Below, piece after piece: positions 5,659 to 11,573 of a stretch of DNA of 13,400 nucleotides. A program made the translations under genes and the position numbers. Position 1 is the stretch's first letter, and every line of letters begins with the position of its first letter. The stretch spans positions 1-13,400 of the forward strand of contig CAIYYO010000073.1 of assembly GCA_903930485.1 (NCBI GenBank), written 5' to 3'. Origin of the DNA: Methanobacteriota archaeon (GTDB lineage Archaea > Altiarchaeota > Altiarchaeia > IMC4 > QMZM01). The notes beneath the pieces are model-generated. The model saw only the letters and a list, made by a program, of their open reading frames with translations, was not told the origin of the DNA and did no database searches.

Positions 5659-5975
5659 CCGCGTTCCTTCTCACGTTATTCATCGAACTGCCTTGCCTGC
5701 TTTTACTGCTGAAAAAGTATCCGACCGGACGCGTCGTCTCAGCGGGACTGATGATGAACATCGTAACGCATCCGGCGCTCTGGTTCGTTTTTCCGTCTAT
5801 CCTGCCCGCAGGGTACTACCTATTCATCGGCGAACTGATGGTCGTATTGATAGAAGCAGCTATACTGACGCTGTTTTTCCCGAAGGAAGGGATAAAGAAG
5901 ATGCTTGTGATATCTTTTGTAATTAATTCGCTGACGTTCCTGACGGGAGAAATGATCTATCTTTTTTTGGTTTAG
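5646..5975 (+). CDS. small multi-spanning membrane protein
   Basis: A 109-aa hydrophobic protein with about four helices (3-22, 30-50, 55-78, 85-108). Conserved-looking polar residues lie inside the membrane: Glu14-Leu-Pro (14-16), His42-Pro (NIVTHPALWF), and Glu63 and Glu70 in IGELMVVLIEAAILTLFF. Buried Glu and His suggest transport or a structural partner role, but I do not recognise a named family. The ATG at 5646 lies within the MFS gene (13-bp overlap, different frame), which supports one operon and possibly a shared membrane complex. It ends 13 nt before the convergent HD-domain gene. Confidence 0.7.
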   Translation: MDWLTAFLLTLFIELPCLLLLLKKYPTGRVVSAGLMMNIVTHPALWFVFPSILPAGYYLFIGELMVVLIEAAILTLFFPKEGIKKMLVISFVINSLTFLTGEMIYLFLV

Positions 5976-5988
5976 GAAGGGGGAAAAA

Positions 5989-7182
5989 TTAAAGGAACTT
6001 CCCAAGCCGCGTCTGCGCGAATTCAATATATTTTTCCGGGTTGAAGTTCTTTAGTTTGCCGATGTATTCAGGCGCCGCATACACGCAGAGGGTGAGTTTC
6101 TCCTGCTCGGATCGTTCCAGCGTTCTCGCGAGGCTCGAGACCTCATCTATTCCTTTGAGGCCTTCGTCTGTTTCCACCTGTGTCCTGAATTCCGACATCT
6201 TTGCCTCGGGTATGTCCAGCAGCAGGTAGCCTTTCTTTATCCCGTGGTCTTTGGCTATCCTGTCTTCGATCTTTTCCTTGTTTTTCTTGAGGTCTTCCCT
6301 GAAGGCTTCTTCGACGAGGCTCATCTTTTCCTGGAATATCTTTTTGAAGAGCTTTCTGTCGTCTATCCTCTTCATCATCTCCTGGGAGTATCCGCCTGCG
6401 TGCCGCATCTTGTAGACGAGGTCTATGTCGTCCATTGAGAGGAATTCGTCGTATTTGAGCTTCTTATTCATCAGGCTGGATAAGGCGGTCCGGAACATCG
6501 ATTCTGCTATGCGCTTTGTGTGGTGCCTGTAGACCGTCTCGTACATGAGGTTCCTTGATATGAGGAGGAATTCCACGGCCTCGAGACTTCCCTTTCTGAC
6601 TACCAAACCTTCGCTCCCCAACGTCGTCCCGTAGATCACTCTTTCAAGGTCTATTGTGCCGTAGGCGACTCCTGCATAATACGAGTCCCTCACGAGGTAG
6701 TCCATCTTGTCGACGTCTATCTCGGAGCACAGTATCCTTCCAAGCCTTCCCTTTCCTTTGATGAGAGCCGATATCTCTTTCGGGTCGATGTCTTTTTTCG
6801 CGATGATGTCGGACATGACGGTTTTCTGTATGAGCCTTGCCGCGTTGTCTTCGTGCGAGTCTTCATTCTTTGCAAGTATCTCGTCCGAGGTGTGCGAGAA
6901 CGGGCAGTGGCCGACGTCGTGTAGCAGCGCGGCTATCCGCAGTTTTTCCTTGTCTTCGTCCGGCACTTCGAGGTGGTCGGCCATCAGCCCTGCAAGGTGC
7001 ATCACGCCCAGTGAATGCTCGAAGCGGGTCGAGTTCATAGCAGGGTACACCAGGTAGCATAGCCCGTTCTGCTTTATCCTGCGGAGCCTCTGCATGTATG
7101 CAGTGTCGACCAGCTTGAGCTCCTGCTCGGTGAGGGAGATCGTTCCGTGTATTGGGTCTCGTACGTTCTTCACGAATTCCAT
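5989..7182 (-). CDS. HD-domain phosphohydrolase (SAMHD1/dNTPase-like)
   Basis: A 397-aa soluble HD-superfamily protein. The order of motifs matches archaeal and bacterial relatives of SAMHD1 and dGTPase: RDPIHGTI (8-15), RFEHSLGVMHLAG (53-65, His56), LLHDVGHCPFSH (His88, Asp89) and EIDVDKMDYLVRDSYY (Asp156, Asp161). The predicted metal ligands (His56, His88, Asp89, Asp156) are all present. Relatives cleave deoxynucleoside triphosphates to nucleoside plus triphosphate or act on other nucleotides, so a role in nucleotide-pool control is likely, but the substrate is inferred. The C-terminal half is charged and helical, with KKNKEKIEDRIAK, and could serve in oligomerisation. The ATG at 7182 has no Shine-Dalgarno site but follows a TATA-like box by about 30 nt. 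The gene is convergent with the MFS pair and probably monocistronic. Confidence 0.9.
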   Translation of the reverse strand: MEFVKNVRDPIHGTISLTEQELKLVDTAYMQRLRRIKQNGLCYLVYPAMNSTRFEHSLGVMHLAGLMADHLEVPDEDKEKLRIAALLHDVGHCPFSHTSDEILAKNEDSHEDNAARLIQKTVMSDIIAKKDIDPKEISALIKGKGRLGRILCSEIDVDKMDYLVRDSYYAGVAYGTIDLERVIYGTTLGSEGLVVRKGSLEAVEFLLISRNLMYETVYRHHTKRIAESMFRTALSSLMNKKLKYDEFLSMDDIDLVYKMRHAGGYSQEMMKRIDDRKLFKKIFQEKMSLVEEAFREDLKKNKEKIEDRIAKDHGIKKGYLLLDIPEAKMSEFRTQVETDEGLKGIDEVSSLARTLERSEQEKLTLCVYAAPEYIGKLKNFNPEKYIEFAQTRLGKFL

Positions 7183-7208
7183 TATGATTATTTAATGGAG
7201 GCAAACAG

Positions 7209-7217
7209 TATTTAAAT
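7209..7217 (-). promoter_or_regulatory. TATA-like box of the HD-domain gene
   Basis: The minus strand reads ATTTAAATA centred about 31 nt before the ATG at 7182, predicting a leader of only a few bases. It lies in the 78-bp gap between this gene and the DUF1616-like gene. Confidence 0.5.
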
Positions 7218-7260
7218 CGCGGAATACGCGCCCGTCGGACAAAAAAGAAGCTTCAGGACT

Positions 7261-7566
7261 TCAGGCAGACTGCGCAGTCTCCGTGGGGTTCATCCTCAGC
7301 CGGACCAGCCAGACTGCCAGCCCTATTATCGTGACGGCGAGAAGAGTCGCTATCGTCGTGGTCGTGTTTATGGGCGTATAAAAGTTCTTGTCGTTGAAGT
7401 ACTGGATGAAGGGCACCACGACACCGAGGAACATGCCGAGACCTATCCTGTCGACCATGCCGAGGTCTTTCCTTCGGGGGTACATGGCAAGGCTCAGGGC
7501 TATCCCAGGTATGAGCATGTATAAAGCTATGCCTATGCTGCCTATGAGTATCTTGGAAAAATCCAT
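7261..7566 (-). CDS. short DUF1616-like membrane protein
   Basis: A 101-aa protein with three hydrophobic spans (6-27, 40-57, 68-90). The first part, with LIPGIALSLAMYPRRKDLG and then VDRIGLGMFLGVVVPF, has the pattern seen at the start of DUF1616 membrane proteins: a Pro-Gly in the helix, a PRR-D-L turn, and a second amphipathic helix after an acidic-basic pair. The usual DUF1616 protein is longer, so this is a minimal version lacking the extracellular part. Function is unknown. It lies 56 bp downstream of the giant Cys-rich gene on the same strand but has its own TATA-like box about 27 nt before its ATG. Association with the surface protein is only positional. Confidence 0.65.
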   Translation of the reverse strand: MDFSKILIGSIGIALYMLIPGIALSLAMYPRRKDLGMVDRIGLGMFLGVVVPFIQYFNDKNFYTPINTTTTIATLLAVTIIGLAVWLVRLRMNPTETAQSA

Positions 7567-7587
7567 GTATACGAATTGGAATTACGC

Positions 7588-7597
7588 TTTAATATAA
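7588..7597 (-). promoter_or_regulatory. TATA-like box of the DUF1616-like gene
   Basis: The minus strand reads TTATATTAAA centred about 27 nt before the ATG at 7566, consistent with a leaderless mRNA independent of the giant gene upstream. Confidence 0.5.
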
Positions 7598-7622
7598 TGC
7601 CAATATCTCAGGGGTGCACAGT

Positions 7623-10600
7623 TCACGTGCATTTGGAGCTGCTGCATACTCCTGAACAACACTGAGAGGCTATTGCGCAGGTTGCCCCGGTCCCAAATTT
7701 CCAGACCCCCTGGCTGCAGCAGGTATATATCGTCCCGCCCTGGTTCGAGGTCTGGCCTATGTTGTAGCAGGCGCCTGTCTGCACCGTCCCGTATCCGCAC
7801 TGGTTGGCAAGGCAGCAGTAGTTGTTATCATTAATCCCCGAACAGCACCAGCTGGTTGTCGCAGTGCTCTCTGCATTGGCGTATTTCCACGTTGCCTGAG
7901 CCGTGCATATCCAGTTGGCAGCGCCGTAATTCTTACCGTTGCCAACAATATAGCAGAGGTCGTTTATTCCGTCAGCTAGCCCGCAGTAGCCCGCCGGACA
8001 GCAGAGGCCGTTTTCGCATATCCCCTGCAAACAGTCGCCGTTCACGTTGCAGTGACCGTTTGGAACTCCAGTAGCTGCGTAATGCGCTACTCCAGCACAG
8101 CTCCTCATGTTGCAGCCCGCGCAGGCGGCACAACTTCCTCCGCAATCGACGCCGCATTCGTCGCAGTCTTTGACGCCGTCGGTGCAGTGGTTCCCGTTGG
8201 CTCCGGAGCGGTCACAGCTGGCGGCCCCATCGCAGATGCCCTGGGTATAATACTGGCCCGTCGCGCTGTTCCCGTAAGCATTGTCCGTATTGATGGCCGT
8301 CGAACACTTCCACGCCGCGTTGCATACGCCTGCGACCTCGCTTCCTGCGCTGCAGATATTGCCGGCAGCGACGTTCTGGGAACTTGCGGAGCATGCGCCA
8401 GCGCCGCTACACGCACCTGAAAGGCCGGTCTTGATGCAGCTCCCCGAGCAGCCGTTAAATACAGGGTTACAATCATTATACGGATCCGTTCCGGCCCCGA
8501 CGTTCGAGCAGGCGAAACTGGCGCCGTTACAGTATTTGCATGTCGCACATCCCTGCTTGCCGGCCCCAAGATACTGGCACGCTGCAGCACCGTTGCAATT
8601 TGCGCCTGCGCATGTCCCGAAAGCGCCAGGGCAATCATTGTACATATCCTGGCCGTTGGCGACGTTCGCGCAAGCGAAGCTAGCGCCCGTACAATACTGG
8701 CACGTAGCGCAAGAACCCTTGCCGGCTGCGACATACCCGCATGCGCTTGCACCGTTGCAAGTCGCGGCCGCGCAAGTGCCGAAAGCGCCGGGACAGTCGC
8801 CGTATGGATCCTGGCCTGAAGCCACGACCGAGCAGGCAAAGCCGGAACCGGTGCAGACCTGACAGGTCGCGCATCCTTGTTTGCCGGCTGCAAGATATTG
8901 GCACGCGCCAACTCCGTTACAATTCAATCCAGCGCAGGTGCCGAAGGCTCCCGGGCATTCGCTCTGGTAGTCTAAGCCGTTCGCGGTATTGACGCAGTTC
9001 CCTGAACCGTCACACGACTGACACAAAGCCCCGCAGTCCGTACCCGCAGCATAAACAGGATTACTGCAGGCATAACTGCTGCACTGAGCATAACCGCAAG
9101 CGCCAAAAGCATTAGTGCAGCTCTGACAGCTATAAGAATTTCCGGAACCCGAACAAGTACATGAAGCAACCGTATTGGCGCACAGAGCATTATTCGCCCT
9201 GCAAGCGCCGGCACCGTTGCACTCGTCGCAATTGCCCGAGCAGTCACCGTAAGTATCCGAACCGGCTCCGACGCTCGAACAGGCAAAGCTCGAACCGGTA
9301 CAATACTGGCACGTGGCGCAAGTCTGCTTACCGGCGGCAAGATACTGACAGGCGCTCGCACCATTACAATTCGCACCGGCACACGTACCGAACGCGCCCG
9401 GACACTCGTTATAGGTGTCAGAACCCGCCGCGACCTGCGCACAGGCGAAACCGGAACCAGTACAACCCTGACAAGTACCGCAACCCTGCTTACCCGCCGC
9501 AAGATACTGGCAGGCGCTCGCACCATTGCAGTTAGCCCCTGCGCACGTCCCAAACGCGCCCGGACACTCAGTATACGTATCAGAACCTGCCGCGACCTGC
9601 GCACAGGCAAAACTCGAACCAGTACAACCCTGACAAGTACCGCAGCCCTGCTTGCCGGCGGCAAGATACTGGCAAGCGCCAGCCCCATTGCAATTCGCAC
9701 CTGCACAAGTACCAAAGGCCCCTGGACATTCGTTGTTGGAATCAGACCCCGCAGCTATGAAACTGCATGAACTGCTCGCTCCAGTACATTGCTGGCATGT
9801 CCCGCATGACTGCTTACCTGAAAGGAAACAGCCGGTTGCGATGTTACAGCAGGCTCCGCTGACGCATTGACCGCATCCGCCGCAGTCCGTGTCCTGGCCA
9901 TCCGTGTAGCCGTCCCCGTCGTCGTCCAATCCGTTAGAGCATTGATTAACGCACGACCCGCCGACGCATCTATTGTTTTCTCCACCAGTACATGCTGACC
10001 CGTTATTCTGCCATGAGGAAACATTAGTGCACGAACCGGACGAACACCCGATAGTAAAATACTGCCTCTGCGGCTGCTGCCCCGAGCACTGGTAATTGCT
10101 CCCCCAATAGCTCGTACCGCAGTCCTGCAAATTGGTCGACGAACTCACGAACGAACAGATGCCGCCTCCGTCACACCGGTAACTGTCCTGGAAACGGTAG
10201 TGCGTCGAGCAATATACGCCGCTTGAACCGCAGGACCCGGAATAGACGCATGAACCGGCAGAGCACGTGGTATTTGCAGAACAATTTGCGGAAGCCCCGC
10301 CGGCGTTGCATACCCCGGCACCGTTGCAGTTACCATCCGTGCCGGTCTTGACGCAACTGCCGGAACAACCGTCCCAGTTAGCCGCGCAATCATTGTTGGG
10401 ATCCTGGCCTAAAGGGACAAGGCTACAAGCGTAGCCGGAACCGGTACACGTCTGGCATACCCCGCAAGACTGCTCACCGGATAAATACTGACAAGCGCCC
10501 GCACCGTCGCAATTCGAATCCGCGCAAGCACCGAATGCCCCAGGACAATCACCATAAGTATCAGAACCAGCCGCCATGTTCGCGCATCCGAAACCGACCC

Positions 10601-11504
10601 CGGTACAATACTGGCACGTACCGCAGCTATTCTTGCCCGCGGCCAAAAACTGACAGGCACCAGCGCCGTCACAATTCGCACCCGCGCACGCGCCGAAGGC
10701 CCCGGGGCACTCGTTATAGGTATCGGAACCCGCAGCAACCTGAGCACAGGCAAAACTTGAACCGGTACAACCCTGGCACATACCGCATCCCCACTTTCCT
10801 GCGGCGAGGTACTGGCATGCGCCCGCCCCGTTACAGAAAGGGCCGGCACAAGTTCCGAAAGCTCCCGGACACTCGAACTTCGAATCCTCGGCAGTGCCTT
10901 CATTAGCGCAGAAGCCCGAGACACACTTCTGACAGAACGGGCATTGACTGTCCAAGGCGCAAATAGTCGTCGTGGTAGAAGTGGACGTAGTCACCGCAAG
11001 AGTAGTTGAGGTCGTCGTAGAAGTCATAGCGACGAACTCCTCGAACGAACCCTTGATCTTGCCCTGGCTGTCGTCGTAGTTGCCGGAAACAAGATTATGG
11101 TAATTGATGTCTAAATGAACGTTGTAGCACTCCCCGTGATTGTAACTCTTGCCCTTGAAACCCGTGCAATTCAAGGTAAAAGTAGACTTGTTGCCCGGCT
11201 CAAGAACCACGCTCGCATCGCCCGTACAACTCAAATCCTCGAATGACGCGGACAGATTATCGACCTCGAGATCGTCACCGGCCCAGTTATCCACCTGTAC
11301 GGAGACGAGCATTATGTTTGTCCCCACATAAACAGTCCAATCAACCGGCACAACCTGGGAAAACCCGAGAAGATTCTTGCCGCACTGGGAAGGATTAAAA
11401 GTACCCATCTGGGAAAGGATCAAAGCACCGCCGATGCCTACCAAAACAACCCAGCCATACGAGGCGATCAGATCCAAACCGGCTTGTCCTCTGGATCGTG
11501 GCAT
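7623..11504 (-). CDS. giant Cys-rich modular surface protein with class III signal peptide
   Basis: A 1293-aa secreted protein with about 165 Cys by hand count (roughly 13%). The N-terminus, RGQAGLDLIASYGWVVLV (5-22) with a long hydrophobic helix to about 32, resembles the archaeal class III (pilin-like) signal peptide, probably cut before Gln7. A beta domain (about 40-158, Cys93/Cys113/Cys126) is followed by a Ser/Thr linker (161-180), likely glycosylated. Nine 54-aa repeats, each with eight Cys (core ECPGAFGTCAGANCNG, then GTCQGCTGSSFAC), form three blocks of three: 211-371, 592-753 and 849-1010. Different Cys-rich spacers separate them. The Asp-rich motifs NGLDDDGDGYTDGQDTDC (524-541) and DGVKDCDECGVDCGGSC look Ca2+-binding. 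The C-terminal 150 residues are another Cys-rich region ending in CSSSKCT. The ATG at 11504 is supported by the signal peptide and a TATA box. It presumably forms a disulfide-hardened cell-surface stalk, adhesin or envelope component. The exact role is unknown. Confidence 0.88.
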   Translation of the reverse strand: MPRSRGQAGLDLIASYGWVVLVGIGGALILSQMGTFNPSQCGKNLLGFSQVVPVDWTVYVGTNIMLVSVQVDNWAGDDLEVDNLSASFEDLSCTGDASVVLEPGNKSTFTLNCTGFKGKSYNHGECYNVHLDINYHNLVSGNYDDSQGKIKGSFEEFVAMTSTTTSTTLAVTTSTSTTTTICALDSQCPFCQKCVSGFCANEGTAEDSKFECPGAFGTCAGPFCNGAGACQYLAAGKWGCGMCQGCTGSSFACAQVAAGSDTYNECPGAFGACAGANCDGAGACQFLAAGKNSCGTCQYCTGVGFGCANMAAGSDTYGDCPGAFGACADSNCDGAGACQYLSGEQSCGVCQTCTGSGYACSLVPLGQDPNNDCAANWDGCSGSCVKTGTDGNCNGAGVCNAGGASANCSANTTCSAGSCVYSGSCGSSGVYCSTHYRFQDSYRCDGGGICSFVSSSTNLQDCGTSYWGSNYQCSGQQPQRQYFTIGCSSGSCTNVSSWQNNGSACTGGENNRCVGGSCVNQCSNGLDDDGDGYTDGQDTDCGGCGQCVSGACCNIATGCFLSGKQSCGTCQQCTGASSSCSFIAAGSDSNNECPGAFGTCAGANCNGAGACQYLAAGKQGCGTCQGCTGSSFACAQVAAGSDTYTECPGAFGTCAGANCNGASACQYLAAGKQGCGTCQGCTGSGFACAQVAAGSDTYNECPGAFGTCAGANCNGASACQYLAAGKQTCATCQYCTGSSFACSSVGAGSDTYGDCSGNCDECNGAGACRANNALCANTVASCTCSGSGNSYSCQSCTNAFGACGYAQCSSYACSNPVYAAGTDCGALCQSCDGSGNCVNTANGLDYQSECPGAFGTCAGLNCNGVGACQYLAAGKQGCATCQVCTGSGFACSVVASGQDPYGDCPGAFGTCAAATCNGASACGYVAAGKGSCATCQYCTGASFACANVANGQDMYNDCPGAFGTCAGANCNGAAACQYLGAGKQGCATCKYCNGASFACSNVGAGTDPYNDCNPVFNGCSGSCIKTGLSGACSGAGACSASSQNVAAGNICSAGSEVAGVCNAAWKCSTAINTDNAYGNSATGQYYTQGICDGAASCDRSGANGNHCTDGVKDCDECGVDCGGSCAACAGCNMRSCAGVAHYAATGVPNGHCNVNGDCLQGICENGLCCPAGYCGLADGINDLCYIVGNGKNYGAANWICTAQATWKYANAESTATTSWCCSGINDNNYCCLANQCGYGTVQTGACYNIGQTSNQGGTIYTCCSQGVWKFGTGATCAIASQCCSGVCSSSKCT
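8475..8960 (-). repeat. third block of three 162-bp coding repeats
   Basis: Units at 8799-8960, 8637-8798 and 8475-8636 encode three consecutive 54-aa, eight-Cys modules. Their protein pattern is strict, while DNA differs at many third positions, so they are older than the most similar units in the neighbouring gene. Confidence 0.85.
9246..9731 (-). repeat. second block of three 162-bp coding repeats
   Basis: Units at 9570-9731, 9408-9569 and 9246-9407 are the most alike within this gene. A half unit (SGKQSCGTCQQC onward) precedes them and lies partly in the tract shared exactly with the neighbouring gene. Confidence 0.88.
9748..9857. repeat. 110-bp tract identical to 13291-13400
   Basis: Base-by-base comparison shows perfect identity with the last 110 bp of the window, while the sequence just below 9748 differs from its counterpart. 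It encodes the ACCNIATGCFLSGKQSC region of both Cys-rich proteins. The partner tract is cut by the window edge, so the true length is at least 110 bp. Confidence 0.9.
10392..10874 (-). repeat. first block of three 162-bp coding repeats
   Basis: Units at 10713-10874, 10551-10712 and 10392-10550 form the block. The third is one codon short (53 aa, QYLSGEQSC). The block ends with the module DCAANWDGCSGSC, a cap type that recurs after the third block and in the neighbouring gene. Confidence 0.85.
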
Positions 11505-11527
11505 CGATTAATCATTTGGCGCCTAGT

Positions 11528-11537
11528 TATAAAAACA
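11528..11537 (-). promoter_or_regulatory. TATA-like box of the giant Cys-rich gene
   Basis: The minus strand reads GTTTTTATAA centred about 28 nt before the ATG at 11504. The 69-bp gap to the upstream Cys-rich gene therefore holds a separate promoter, and no Shine-Dalgarno site is visible, so the mRNA is probably leaderless. Confidence 0.5.
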
Positions 11538-11573
11538 TCGATGGGTAAGGCTTTTTCCAGTCTTGTTCAACGC

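Noticed and set aside
8105..8911. Long alternative-frame ORFs in the Cys-rich region (also 8972-9715, 10409-10924, 12488-13288 minus, and 8281-8862 plus)
   Set aside because: They are periodic, low-complexity shadows caused by the 162-bp coding repeats. The Cys-module frame is the one with signal peptide, motifs and conserved pattern.
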